Assembly (NCBI RefSeq): GCF_000179915.2
Contig: NC_014963.1
Span: 4,588,001-4,652,000, forward strand
Direction of reading: 5' to 3'
DNA: 64,000 nucleotides
Source: Terriglobus saanensis SP1PR4
GTDB taxonomy: Bacteria > Acidobacteriota > Terriglobia > Terriglobales > Acidobacteriaceae
Both the position numbers and the translations under genes were made by a program. Position 1 is the first letter of the stretch. The number at the start of each line of letters is the position of its first letter. Positions 55,495-63,964 of the stretch are shown piece after piece. A model generated the notes under the pieces. The model saw nothing but the letters and a program-made list of their open reading frames with translations. It made no database searches and had not been told where the DNA came from.

Positions 55495-56730
55495 TCAGAT
55501 CACGCGGCTATGCCGGTATCCACCGTCGTCCAGAGCGGCAAGAAGCTGTTCGATCTGCTCCTGTCCGCGTGTCTCCATCGTGATATCGATCGTCGTATCG
55601 CCGAGATTCACACCGTAGTACGCGCGGTTATACAGCGTGTCCACGATGTTCACACGATGCGCCGCAATGAGCCGCGTCAGCTCCTGAAGAGCGCCGGGCT
55701 TGTCCAGAAGATGAATGCGCAGGCGGATCAGACGGCCATCCTTCACAAGACCGCGCTCGATGATGCGCGAGAGCAGCGTGACATCGATGTTGCCGCCGCA
55801 GACCAGAACGCCGACGTGCGCGCCTTGAAGGCTCGTCTTCTTCTGCAGTAAAGCAGCCAGCGCCGTAGCGCCAGCGCCTTCGGCCAGCGTCTTTTCGCGC
55901 TCCAGCAGAACAAGAATTGCGGACGCAATCTCATCCTCATCGACGGTTACGATCTCGTCGACATACTTTTGCACCAGCGGAAACGTGACGTCTCCCGAAC
56001 GCCGCACCGCGATGCCGTCCGCAATCGTCGTCGCCGCCTCCAGCGTCACGGGATGACCCGCCTGGATCGCGACCTGCATCGACGCCAGCCGCGCCGTCTG
56101 CACACCCACGACGCGAATCTTCGGATTGCGCTCCTTCACCGCGCACGCGATGCCCGAGATCAATCCCCCACCGCCGATGGGCACCACGATCGCTTCCAGC
56201 TGCGGCACCTGCTCCAGCAACTCCAGCCCGATCGTTCCCTGTCCGCTGATCACGGCCGCATCGTCGAAGGGATGAATGAACGTTAGCCCCTCCGCATCGC
56301 AGAGCCGTCGCGCCTCGGTATACGCAGCATCGTAATTCGCGCCATGCAGAATCACGTTCGCGCCAAAGTTTCGCGTCGCCGTGACTTTCACCAGAGGTGT
56401 CGCTTCCGGCATCACAATCGTGGAGGCAATGCCCCGCGCCGTCGCGTGATAGGCCACGCCTTGGGCGTGGTTTCCCGCACTCGCGGCAATGACGCCGCCT
56501 TTTTTCTGCGCCTCGGTCAGTGTCAGAATACGGTTGAGCGCTCCACGCTCCTTGAACGCACCGGTCATCTGCAGGTTTTCCAGCTTGAGATACACCTGCT
56601 GCCCCGTCAGATCCGAGAGCATCTGCGAGTGCGGGCACGGCGAGTAATAGATCGATCCAGCGATGCGCGCGCGCGCCGCCTCTACGCTTGCAAGCGTGAC
56701 GCCTGCCTGGTCTTGCTCCTGAGAACTCAT
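55495..56730 (-). CDS. ilvA: Threonine ammonia-lyase (threonine dehydratase) with ACT domain
   Basis: The enzyme converts threonine to 2-oxobutanoate with PLP, the first step of isoleucine synthesis. The 411-residue protein has the PLP Lys in LQMTGAFKERGALNR and the substrate loop AASAGNHAQGVAYHA. The phosphate-binding VPIGGGGLISGIACAV is present, and one C-terminal ACT domain (about residues 335-405, RLRIHLLDKPGALQELTRLI). One ACT domain and this length match the shorter TdcB/IlvA-like class. It could serve biosynthesis or catabolism, but the ACT domain favours regulated biosynthesis. The gene is single, near a terminator shared with its neighbour. Confidence 0.93.
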   Translation of the reverse strand: MSSQEQDQAGVTLASVEAARARIAGSIYYSPCPHSQMLSDLTGQQVYLKLENLQMTGAFKERGALNRILTLTEAQKKGGVIAASAGNHAQGVAYHATARGIASTIVMPEATPLVKVTATRNFGANVILHGANYDAAYTEARRLCDAEGLTFIHPFDDAAVISGQGTIGLELLEQVPQLEAIVVPIGGGGLISGIACAVKERNPKIRVVGVQTARLASMQVAIQAGHPVTLEAATTIADGIAVRRSGDVTFPLVQKYVDEIVTVDEDEIASAILVLLEREKTLAEGAGATALAALLQKKTSLQGAHVGVLVCGGNIDVTLLSRIIERGLVKDGRLIRLRIHLLDKPGALQELTRLIAAHRVNIVDTLYNRAYYGVNLGDTTIDITMETRGQEQIEQLLAALDDGGYRHSRVI

Positions 56731-56800
56731 CCTCTAACGATAGGCGGCTTTCGTCATGATTGCCACTCGTGGGACTCTCACTCTGCAACAGGAACGCGCT

Positions 56801-57250
56801 TTAGACCTTCGCGTTCGCGAGGCATCGCTCCATATATCCATTCATCTGGCGGATCTCGCTGAGCTTCATACCTGCCCACAACCGCTCCCCGATACGCGCT
56901 GCCGCGGCCTCGCCACGCGCCAGCAGGGCCTCTCCCTTCGCCGTCAGTTCGGTCGTCACAATGCGGTCATTCGTGGCGGACTTCGCGCGCCGGATCCACT
57001 TCTCCCGTTGCGCCCGCGTCAGCAAAGTCTGGGCCGTCTGCGGTGTGACTTCGCACATCCTGCTTAGCTCCGCGGCAGAGACGCCCGACTTCTGCCTTAC
57101 CGCATGCAGCAGCCGTAGCTGCGCCAGGGAAAAATCCGTATCGCGCAGCTCCTCTTCCAGCAGTCCGCGATACGCCACAAGGAACGACCGCATGGCCTTC
57201 GTGCATCGCCGCGTCTCTTCTGCCCGTGTCTGTGTCTTTGCTTTACCCAT
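56801..57250 (-). CDS. MarR family transcriptional regulator
   Basis: The 149-residue protein has the MarR winged helix-turn-helix: AELSRMCEVTPQTAQTLLTR as the recognition helix region and RRAKSATNDRIVTTELTAKG as the wing. Helices at both ends form the dimer interface. It is divergent from a drug-efflux gene with just 38 bases between the two start codons, and two palindromes with matching half-sites lie there. The simplest reading is an autorepressor that also represses the pump and is relieved by an aromatic or phenolic ligand. No Shine-Dalgarno site precedes its ATG. Confidence 0.93.
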   Translation of the reverse strand: MGKAKTQTRAEETRRCTKAMRSFLVAYRGLLEEELRDTDFSLAQLRLLHAVRQKSGVSAAELSRMCEVTPQTAQTLLTRAQREKWIRRAKSATNDRIVTTELTAKGEALLARGEAAAARIGERLWAGMKLSEIRQMNGYMERCLANAKV

Positions 57251-57253
57251 TAG

Positions 57254-57267
57254 ATCAGCTTACTGAT
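57254..57267. promoter_or_regulatory. MarR operator candidate 1
   Basis: ATCAGCTTACTGAT is an inverted repeat (ATCAG, 4-base spacer, CTGAT) four bases from the MarR start codon. It shares half-sites and spacer length with operator 2. Confidence 0.7.
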
Positions 57268-57272
57268 ACTCT

Positions 57273-57290
57273 ATATCAGCTATCTGATAT
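57273..57290. promoter_or_regulatory. MarR operator candidate 2
   Basis: ATATCAGCTATCTGATAT is a perfect inverted repeat with 7-base arms and a 4-base spacer, and it overlaps the start codon of the efflux gene (57289). Its centre is 21 bases from that of operator 1, about two helical turns, so two dimers would bind on the same face. Confidence 0.75.
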
Positions 57291-58869
57291 GGCAAATACC
57301 CTGACAGAACCCGTCTGGAAACCGAAACATAACCAGTGGCTCATCGCGCTCACGGTGACGATCGCGACGTTTATGGAGGTGCTCGACACCTCCATCGCCA
57401 ACGTGGCGCTCCCGCACATCGCGGGTTCGGTGGGTGCCAGTTCGGAAGAAGCGACATGGGTCCTGACCAGCTATCTCGTCGCCAGCGCCATCATTCTGCC
57501 CATCTCCGGCTGGATCTCCAATCGCATCGGGCGCAAGCGCTTCTACATGACCTGCGTCGTCATCTTTACCATCTGCTCCGTGCTGTGCGGTCTGGCCAAC
57601 ACGCTTCCGCTACTGATCGTCGCGCGCATCCTGCAGGGGTTGGGTGGTGGTGGTCTCGCTCCAAGCGAACAGGCCATCCTCGCGGACACCTTCGACATCT
57701 CGAAACGCGGACAGGCCTTTGCCCTCTACGGCACCGCTGTCGTCATCGCCCCGGCCATCGGTCCCACGCTGGGCGGATGGCTGACGGACAACTTCAGCTG
57801 GCACTGGATCTTCTTCATCAATCTGCCCTTTGGCCTGCTCTCGCTCTATCTCAGCAACATCATGGTGGAAGATCCGCCAGAGATCACAGCGCGCACCAAG
57901 CGGCGCGACCCCATCGACTTCGTCGGCCTCTTCAGCGTTGCGATTGGCGTCGGCCTCCTCGAGTACACACTCGACAAGGGACAGCAAAAAGACTGGTTCA
58001 GCGATCCCTGGATCCGTACCGCCGCTATCTCCGCAGGGGTGCTACTCACTTTCTTTGCGTGGTGGGAGTGGCACCACCCGGACCCTGTCGTGGATCTAAA
58101 GCTGCTGAAGAACCGTAACTTTGGTACGGCTGTCTTTCTCCAGCTCATCCTTGGCATGGTGCTCTTCGGAAGTACGGTGCTCATCCCGCAGTATCTGCAG
58201 AGCATGCTGGGATACACTGCGGAACGTGCGGGCATGGTGCTATCCCCTGCAGGCTTCGTGATGATGGTGATGATGTTCGTCGCCGGTCGCACGCTGGGCA
58301 AGGGAGACCCTCGCCTGATGGTGATGCTGGGATACATCGCCACGGCGGCGGGGCTCTACAACCTCACGCGGCTCGACCTGACCACCAGCTTTAATACCGT
58401 CACGGTCTGGCGCATGTTGCAGGTCGTCGGCCTGCCCTTCATCTTCATCCCCATCAGCACCCTCAACTATGTCGGCGTGCCACGCGAAAAAAGTAACCAG
58501 ATCTCGTCGCTCTCCAACTTTGCGCGAAATATCGGCGGCAGCGCGGGCACTGCACTTCTGACGACGTTCATAGCACGCCAGTCCCAGATCCACCAGATGC
58601 AGCTCGCCTCCAACATCTCCGCAGGCGGCTACGCGTATCAGGCTTTCGTCGCCCGTTTCCAGGCGGTAGCCAGTGGAACCGCGGGCACAGCCCAGGCCGC
58701 GATGGGGCAAGTCTATCAACGGATGATCCAGCAGGCGACGATGCTCGCCTACCAGAACGCGTTCTATGTCCTGGCCGTCACCGTATTTTTCCTGTCACCG
58801 CTTGTATGGATCATGCGCCTGCCGCCCAAGACAGCCAAGATCGATCCAGAAGCTTTGGGCGGACACTAG
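57289..58869 (+). CDS. DHA2-family MFS multidrug efflux transporter (EmrB/QacA type)
   Basis: The 526-residue protein has about 14 membrane helices. The DHA2 motif is ATFMEVLDTSIANVALPHIA (motif D1 with Asp). Others are ISNRIGRKRFYM (motif A), ILQGLGGGGLAPSEQAI (motif B) and APAIGPTLGGWLTDNFSWHW (motif C, antiporter). Such pumps export drugs or toxic organics with protons. No EmrA-type adaptor is adjacent. ATG 57289 is the first credible start, but no Shine-Dalgarno sequence precedes it, so it may be leaderless. Its stop shares the CTAG sequence with the convergent tyrA stop. Confidence 0.93.
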   Translation: MANTLTEPVWKPKHNQWLIALTVTIATFMEVLDTSIANVALPHIAGSVGASSEEATWVLTSYLVASAIILPISGWISNRIGRKRFYMTCVVIFTICSVLCGLANTLPLLIVARILQGLGGGGLAPSEQAILADTFDISKRGQAFALYGTAVVIAPAIGPTLGGWLTDNFSWHWIFFINLPFGLLSLYLSNIMVEDPPEITARTKRRDPIDFVGLFSVAIGVGLLEYTLDKGQQKDWFSDPWIRTAAISAGVLLTFFAWWEWHHPDPVVDLKLLKNRNFGTAVFLQLILGMVLFGSTVLIPQYLQSMLGYTAERAGMVLSPAGFVMMVMMFVAGRTLGKGDPRLMVMLGYIATAAGLYNLTRLDLTTSFNTVTVWRMLQVVGLPFIFIPISTLNYVGVPREKSNQISSLSNFARNIGGSAGTALLTTFIARQSQIHQMQLASNISAGGYAYQAFVARFQAVASGTAGTAQAAMGQVYQRMIQQATMLAYQNAFYVLAVTVFFLSPLVWIMRLPPKTAKIDPEALGGH

Positions 58870-59723
58870 CTCCGCGCGCGGAAGCGGTTCGCCTTCAGGA
58901 ACTCTTCGCGCAGCTCAGGCGTTCGCAGATTCTCGCGCATATGCTGCAGCCGCTGCTCCAGCGCCAGCAGCGTATCCGCAATCGGCTTCTGGTTCGTCAT
59001 CGCAACATCCCGCCACATGCTGAACGGGCTTGCTCCCAGTCGTGTCATCTCACGGAGAGCCCGTCCACCAATGGCGCGCAACGCTTCATCGTCGCCGATC
59101 TGGTCCTCAAGCACAGCCGTCATCGCCGTTGAGACCATCTGCGGCAGATGTGAGACCCATGCGCACAACTCATCGTGGCGCACAGGATCGATGTCGATCG
59201 GCTTCGCGCCAAACTTCTCCACGAGGTCGCGCCAAGTCGTCTCCAACGGAGTCGGTTCATGCAAAGGGGTAAAGATCCACGGCGCATTTTGAAATAAATT
59301 CGCCTCGGCGAGAGCAGCTCCGCCTGATTCTTTCCCAGCCATGGGATGGCCGGGAAGAAACTGCTTCGGAAACAGTGATACTCCACGCGCGGCGATCTGC
59401 GCCTTGGTGCTTCCCGTATCAGTCACCATCGCATCGGCGGAGAGATGCGGCTGAATGCGCCCCATCCAATCGAGGATCGCCAACACCGGCACAGCCAGAA
59501 CGACGATCTGCGAACCGGCAATCGCGGCAGCATGCGCTTCAGGATTGCGCGCCGTTGCAGTGATGGCACCGATGCGCTCGGCGGTTTCAAGTTCTGTGCC
59601 GCTCGCATCGATGCCTGTAATCGTTCCCGTAAATCCTGTGGCGCGCAACGCCAGCCCCACCGAAGCACCGATCAGACCGGTGCCGATGAGGGTAATGTGT
59701 TCGACCTGAAGCGTTGCGTCCAC
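58866..59723 (-). CDS. tyrA: Prephenate dehydrogenase
   Basis: TyrA oxidatively decarboxylates prephenate to 4-hydroxyphenylpyruvate for tyrosine. The 285-residue protein has the NAD loop ITLIGTGLIGASVGLAL, the TDTGSTKAQIA segment, the GHPMAGKESGG catalytic region (His) and a helical C-terminal dimerisation part (HDELCAWVSHLPQMVSTAM). It has no ACT domain or fused chorismate mutase, since that enzyme is a separate gene upstream in the same operon. It is the last gene of the aromatic operon, three bases after the dienelactone hydrolase gene, and its TAG overlaps the efflux gene stop. Confidence 0.95.
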   Translation of the reverse strand: MDATLQVEHITLIGTGLIGASVGLALRATGFTGTITGIDASGTELETAERIGAITATARNPEAHAAAIAGSQIVVLAVPVLAILDWMGRIQPHLSADAMVTDTGSTKAQIAARGVSLFPKQFLPGHPMAGKESGGAALAEANLFQNAPWIFTPLHEPTPLETTWRDLVEKFGAKPIDIDPVRHDELCAWVSHLPQMVSTAMTAVLEDQIGDDEALRAIGGRALREMTRLGASPFSMWRDVAMTNQKPIADTLLALEQRLQHMRENLRTPELREEFLKANRFRARS

Positions 59724-59726
59724 GAG

Positions 59727-60410
59727 TTAAAAGGCCAGATGCTGCTGGAAGAACCGCAGCGTACGCTGCCGCGCTTCATGCGCCGCAACCGAATGGTAAG
59801 CCGTCGGATCGACGTCGCGATTGAAGGCATGGCCCGCACCCTCATACGTGAAGAGTGGGATCGTCGGATGCTTCGCTTCAATCGTATTCACGATCGAAAG
59901 CGGAATATGCTCGTCCAGCTGACCGTAGTGCAGCATGACGGGGCACTGCGGCTTTTCGTCGAGGAACTTCGGCACCGCTGCGCCGTAGTAGCCGACAGCA
60001 GCACGCACGCTCGGCAGACGGCACGCGGAAAGCCACGCCACCGTTCCGCCAAAGCAGAAACCGACAACACCAATTGCGTTCGAGGTCTCAGACTCCAACC
60101 AGTCGATCGCTGCCTGCACGTCCGCCATCGCAAAGTCTAAGTTGATCTGCGACGCAAGCTCCTTCGCGTGCTTCCAGCCCGCTGCATCGTAACCAAGTTC
60201 AACGTTGCGTTCGTACCGGTCGAACATCGCGGGCGCAATCGAAAGATAGCCTTCGCGCGCATAGCCATCCGTTACCGAACGGATATGCTCGTTGACACCA
60301 AAGATCTCCTGCACTACGACAAGCGCGCCTCTTACTTCACCGGCGGGCCGTGCCACGTAACCCGAGAGTTCGTGATTATCCTCTGTGATCAGTTCGACGA
60401 CTTCGGACAT
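59727..60410 (-). CDS. Dienelactone hydrolase family protein
   Basis: The 227-residue protein is an alpha/beta hydrolase of the dienelactone hydrolase class. It has ALVVVQEIFGVNEHIRS, the nucleophile motif GVVGFCFGGTVAWLSA with Cys, and the His region GAGHAFNRDVDP. A middle helix carries catalytic Asp candidates (YGQLDEHIP). Family members hydrolyse dienelactone or other small esters; here the gene sits between DAHP synthase and tyrA in an operon for aromatic amino acids. No dienelactone pathway genes are near. The enzyme may act on a side product of the pathway or just be carried along. Confidence 0.93.
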   Translation of the reverse strand: MSEVVELITEDNHELSGYVARPAGEVRGALVVVQEIFGVNEHIRSVTDGYAREGYLSIAPAMFDRYERNVELGYDAAGWKHAKELASQINLDFAMADVQAAIDWLESETSNAIGVVGFCFGGTVAWLSACRLPSVRAAVGYYGAAVPKFLDEKPQCPVMLHYGQLDEHIPLSIVNTIEAKHPTIPLFTYEGAGHAFNRDVDPTAYHSVAAHEARQRTLRFFQQHLAF

Positions 60411-60435
60411 ATTGTTACTCCTAAAAACTGTTGGA

Positions 60436-61464
60436 CTACTTCTTACTGTTAACGTTACGTCCCACGATGGGAGCGAGCTTTTCCAGTTGATGGACGAGGT
60501 CCGTCAGCTGCTGCGGGAAGAGCGATTGTGCACCATCGCTCATCGCCTTGTCCGGATTGGGATGCATCTCCATGAGCAGACCATCCGCACCCGCAGCCAC
60601 CGACGCAAGCGCCATTGCAGGAACGAACTCACGCTTTCCGACACCGTGCGAAGGATCCGCAAAGACGGGAAGATGCGTCAGCTTCTTCAGAACGGGGACC
60701 GCCGAAACATCCATCGTATTGCGCGTATACGTCTCGAAGGTACGGATGCCACGCTCGCAGAGGATGAGGTCGTAGTTGCCGCCGGAGAGGATGTACTCTG
60801 CCGAGAGCAGAACTTCTTCAATCGTAGCGGCGATGCCGCGCTTCAACAGTACCGGCTTGCGCACATGGCCAAGCTCGCGCAGAAGATTGAAGTTCTGCAT
60901 GTTGCGCGCGCCCACCTGGAAACAATCGATGTACTCCAGCATCGGCTCGATCTGCGAGATCTCCATGACCTCGGTGATGACGAGCAGACCCGTCGCATCG
61001 CCCACTTCGCGTAACAGCTTGAGGCCTTCGATACCCATGCCCTGGAAGCTGTAGGGCGAAGAGCGCGGCTTGTACGCGCCGCCACGGAGGAACTTGCCGC
61101 CTGCGGCCTTAACCTGCTGCGCGGAGAGCAGGATCTGCTCGCGTGACTCCACCGAGCAAGGTCCAGCCATCACGACGACTTCTTCGCCGCCGACGACCAC
61201 ACCGTTGGGAAAGGTGATCTTTGTGCCTTCGGGGCGGAAGTTGCGACCCGCAAGCTTATACGGAGAAGAGATGCGATAGGCATCCTGCACGCCGCCGAGC
61301 ACCTTGAACTCGTCCACTTCAAACTGCGCCGGGGTGCCGACACCGGCGAGGATAATCTGGGTCGCGCCCGTTGTGCGATGCACGTTGAATCCGAGCTCCA
61401 CCATGCGCTCAATCACGGTCTGGATATGCTCTTCGGTGGCTTGGTCCTGCATTGCGACGATCAT
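60436..61464 (-). CDS. 3-Deoxy-7-phosphoheptulonate (DAHP) synthase, AroF/AroG-beta type
   Basis: The enzyme condenses PEP and erythrose-4-phosphate, the entry step to the shikimate pathway. The 342-residue protein has an N-terminal ferredoxin-like regulatory domain (HIQTVIERMVELGFNVHRTT) and the barrel with AGPCSVESREQ (PEP-site Cys region), LRGGAYKPRSSPYSFQG and ADPSHGVGKREFVP. This is the type I-beta form with an N-terminal extension, whose family members are often feedback-inhibited through that domain or through a partner chorismate mutase. A stand-alone chorismate mutase gene lies just upstream. AAGGAC precedes the ATG. Confidence 0.95.
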   Translation of the reverse strand: MIVAMQDQATEEHIQTVIERMVELGFNVHRTTGATQIILAGVGTPAQFEVDEFKVLGGVQDAYRISSPYKLAGRNFRPEGTKITFPNGVVVGGEEVVVMAGPCSVESREQILLSAQQVKAAGGKFLRGGAYKPRSSPYSFQGMGIEGLKLLREVGDATGLLVITEVMEISQIEPMLEYIDCFQVGARNMQNFNLLRELGHVRKPVLLKRGIAATIEEVLLSAEYILSGGNYDLILCERGIRTFETYTRNTMDVSAVPVLKKLTHLPVFADPSHGVGKREFVPAMALASVAAGADGLLMEMHPNPDKAMSDGAQSLFPQQLTDLVHQLEKLAPIVGRNVNSKK

Positions 61465-61493
61465 GTTGTTGTTTGTCCTTAGTGAATAAAAAC

Positions 61494-61766
61494 TTAACTC
61501 TGCTTTTCATCTCGACGTTGCAAAGTCCGCATCACGTCGATAATGCGTTCGTAAATGTGTTGCATCTCTGCATTCGGAAGCGGGCCCGGATTGGCGGCAA
61601 GTACGTTCTGGAAGACGATCTTTTCGCGATCGGGTTCATACACCGGCAGGGCGCTTCCCTGCTTTAGCTTGCCAATCTCCTGTGCCGCTGCGGCCCGCTC
61701 GGAGATAAGCTTTACGATCCGCGCGTCCAACTCATCGATCTTCTTACGCCAGTCTGCGATTTCCAT
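61494..61766 (-). CDS. Chorismate mutase, AroQ class
   Basis: The 90-residue, all-helical protein matches AroQ-type mutases: ADWRKKIDELDARIVKLISE with the Arg at the start, RAAAAQEIGKLKQG, DREKIVFQNVLAAN and an ending helix (IYERIIDVMRTL). It converts chorismate to prephenate for tyrosine and phenylalanine. Such a small mutase often binds the beta-type DAHP synthase, encoded 29 bases downstream, and transmits feedback inhibition. ATG 61766 fits the family start; the longer frame to 61808 is rejected. The spacing to trpA is 66 bases. Confidence 0.93.
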   Translation of the reverse strand: MEIADWRKKIDELDARIVKLISERAAAAQEIGKLKQGSALPVYEPDREKIVFQNVLAANPGPLPNAEMQHIYERIIDVMRTLQRRDEKQS

Positions 61767-61832
61767 GGTGACGATTCCCTTGCAAATATGCGTTAAGCCG
61801 GACTGCAATGCTTCGCCGGGCGGCAGATTCCA

Positions 61833-62615
61833 TCATATCGATTCAGCGCCGCCGCGAAGGGTACGGATGAACTGGCCCACGGCCTGGGCAGCTTCTGTTG
61901 CAGGGGTATCTTCAATCAATTTCACAATGGCGGAGCCCACCACAGCGGCATCCGCGAACTTCGCAATGGCGGCGACGTGTCCCGGGTTGGAGACGCCAAA
62001 TCCGATCGCAATGGGAAGATCGCCCGCAAATTTGCGCAGCCGCGCCACGAGATCTTCCGCCTCGCTGGTAAACGCAGAGGTCTGCGTACCCGTAATGCCC
62101 GTGCGCGAAATCGCATACACGAAGCCCTGCGAGTTCTCCGCAATCGCCTTCAGCCGTTGATCCGGACTGGTAACCGCCGCCAGGAAGATCGGCTGCAGAC
62201 CGTTCGCATGCATCGCCGCGAGATACTCGTCCGCTTCTTCGACGATCAGATCGGTGAGCAGAACACCGTCCGCGCCGCTTTCTTTCGCGAGCTTGCAGAA
62301 CTCAACCATGCCCACGCGCACCACAGGATTCAGGTAGCTGAACAACACGATCCCTGCTTCCGGACGCGCTTCGCGGATCTTTTTTGATAGCGCGAGCACA
62401 TCGGTCAGGCGCGTCCCGCGAGCCACGGCACGTTCACTCGCTCGTTGGATCACAGGGCCATCGGCCAGGGGATCGGAGAACGGAACACCAAGCTCCAGCA
62501 CCTCCGCTCCGTTATCCAGAGCAGCCAGGGCAATGTCGTAGGTCGTCTCAAGATCGGGATCGCCCACGGTCAGGTAGACGACGATGCTGGGTTTGTTCTT
62601 GAAGGAAATCGCCAT
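61833..62615 (-). CDS. trpA: Tryptophan synthase alpha chain
   Basis: TrpA cleaves indole-3-glycerol phosphate to indole, which passes through a tunnel to TrpB. The 260-residue protein is a TIM barrel with the substrate motif LELGVPFSDPLADGPVIQRA, the second acidic motif GVLLTDLIVEEADEYL, and the phosphate site ISRTGITG (with GFGVSNPGH). It starts two bases after trpB ends, so the two are coupled. The GFGVSNP and PIAIGFG blocks match the family fully. Confidence 0.96.
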   Translation of the reverse strand: MAISFKNKPSIVVYLTVGDPDLETTYDIALAALDNGAEVLELGVPFSDPLADGPVIQRASERAVARGTRLTDVLALSKKIREARPEAGIVLFSYLNPVVRVGMVEFCKLAKESGADGVLLTDLIVEEADEYLAAMHANGLQPIFLAAVTSPDQRLKAIAENSQGFVYAISRTGITGTQTSAFTSEAEDLVARLRKFAGDLPIAIGFGVSNPGHVAAIAKFADAAVVGSAIVKLIEDTPATEAAQAVGQFIRTLRGGAESI

Positions 62616-62617
62616 GG

Positions 62618-63847
62618 TTATTTGGCTCCCTTCAGATCGAGCTCACGCGAGATGATGCCCATGTCCTTATCGCCACGCCCTGAGAGATTCACCATAATCG
62701 ACGCCGTCTTCGGCATCGTTGGTGCAAGCTTCAACGCCTCCGCCACTGCATGCGCGCTCTCCAGCGCAGGCAAAATGCCCTCCGTCCGTGAAAGCACCTT
62801 CGTTGCGTTCAATGCTTCGTCATCCGTAGCGGAGGTGTACTCCGCGCGCTTGGAGTCATGCAGCATGGCATGCTCCGGCCCAACGCTGGCGTAGTCCAGA
62901 CCCGCCGAAACCGAGTGCGTCGAAGCCACCTGTCCCGCGTTGTTCTGCAGAACATAGGAGTACGTTCCCTGCAGAACGCCGGGGAGACCGCCCTTGAAAC
63001 GCGCGGCATGTTCGCCCAGCGCGGTTCCACGTCCACCGGCTTCTACACCGATCAGGCGCACATTCTCATCCGGCAAGAACTCGTAGAAAGCACCGATCGC
63101 GTTGGATCCGCCGCCGACGCAGGCCACCACCGCATCGGGAAGCTTGCCCTCCTGCTCCAGGAACTGGCGGCGCGCCTCGATCGAAATCACGCGATGAAAG
63201 TCGCGCACCATCGTGGGATACGGATGCGACCCAAGCGCCGAACCGAGGATATAAAACGTCGTGCGGACATTCGTAACCCAGTCGCGCATCGCTTCATTAA
63301 TAGCGTCTTTCAGCGTGGCCGAACCCGACGCGACACCGCGCACTTCCGCGCCCAGCAGACGCATGCGGTACACATTCAACTCCTGGCGGTGCATGTCCTC
63401 TTCGCCCATGTAGATCACGCACTCCATACCAAAGAGCGCACACACCGTCGCCGTCGCTACACCGTGCTGGCCTGCACCGGTCTCGGCGATGATGCGCTGC
63501 TTGCCCATGCGGCGCGCCAGCATGCCCTGGCCGAGCGCGTTGTTGATTTTGTGCGCACCGGTGTGGAGAAGGTCTTCGCGCTTCAAATAGATCTTCGCCC
63601 CGCCCGCCTGCTCGCTCAGACGCTTCGCGTAGTAAAGCGGCGTGGGACGTCCACAGTAATTCTTCAGCAGATCGGCAAGTTCGGCCTGAAACGCCGGATC
63701 TTCCTTGGCTTCGGCGTAGGCATGCTCCAGCTCCTGGAGCGCCGCCATCAGCGTCTCCGGCACATAGCGGCCGCCATAGGCGCCAAAGCGTCCCGCACCC
63801 AGTGTGCGCATGACTTCTGTCGTAGAGGTAAGAACGGTTTCCGGCAC
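62618..63847 (-). CDS. trpB: Tryptophan synthase beta chain
   Basis: TrpB condenses indole with serine using PLP. The 409-residue protein has the start [23 protein letters not shown] Lys in [16 protein letters not shown], the phosphate loop [14 protein letters not shown] and the C-terminal [14 protein letters not shown]. The frame extends to a TTG at 63868, but I chose GTG 63847 because AGGAG lies seven bases before it and the resulting start VPETVL-type sequence fits better. It is the first certain gene of the aromatic operon, preceded by a hairpin that could attenuate it. Confidence 0.96.
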   Translation of the reverse strand: MPETVLTSTTEVMRTLGAGRFGAYGGRYVPETLMAALQELEHAYAEAKEDPAFQAELADLLKNYCGRPTPLYYAKRLSEQAGGAKIYLKREDLLHTGAHKINNALGQGMLARRMGKQRIIAETGAGQHGVATATVCALFGMECVIYMGEEDMHRQELNVYRMRLLGAEVRGVASGSATLKDAINEAMRDWVTNVRTTFYILGSALGSHPYPTMVRDFHRVISIEARRQFLEQEGKLPDAVVACVGGGSNAIGAFYEFLPDENVRLIGVEAGGRGTALGEHAARFKGGLPGVLQGTYSYVLQNNAGQVASTHSVSAGLDYASVGPEHAMLHDSKRAEYTSATDDEALNATKVLSRTEGILPALESAHAVAEALKLAPTMPKTASIMVNLSGRGDKDMGIISRELDLKGAK

Positions 63848-63864
63848 GGTGTAACTCCTGTCAA

Positions 63865-63904
63865 TCAAAAAACAAGAGCCGCGACCTGGTTTGGGTCGCG
63901 GCTC
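63865..63904 (-). terminator. Attenuator-like terminator before trpB
   Basis: GAGCCGCGACC (63876-63886) pairs perfectly with GGTCGCGGCTC (63894-63904) in an 11-base stem with a 7-base loop. On the minus strand it is followed by TTGTTTTTTG, then 12 bases to the trpB AGGAG. Upstream bases in view contain no run of Trp codons, so it may end the gene before or control read-through into trpB. Confidence 0.85.
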
Positions 63905-63964
63905 CGGTGGATGTCGTCTGAAACTTTCGCTCTGCGGGTGGTGCGGTGTTGCAGGCTTGCCCGT

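Noticed and set aside
57226-57288. GTG start for the efflux gene 21 codons upstream
   Set aside because: It would lie inside the MarR gene and run through both operators; the transporter's own N-terminus starts at 57289.
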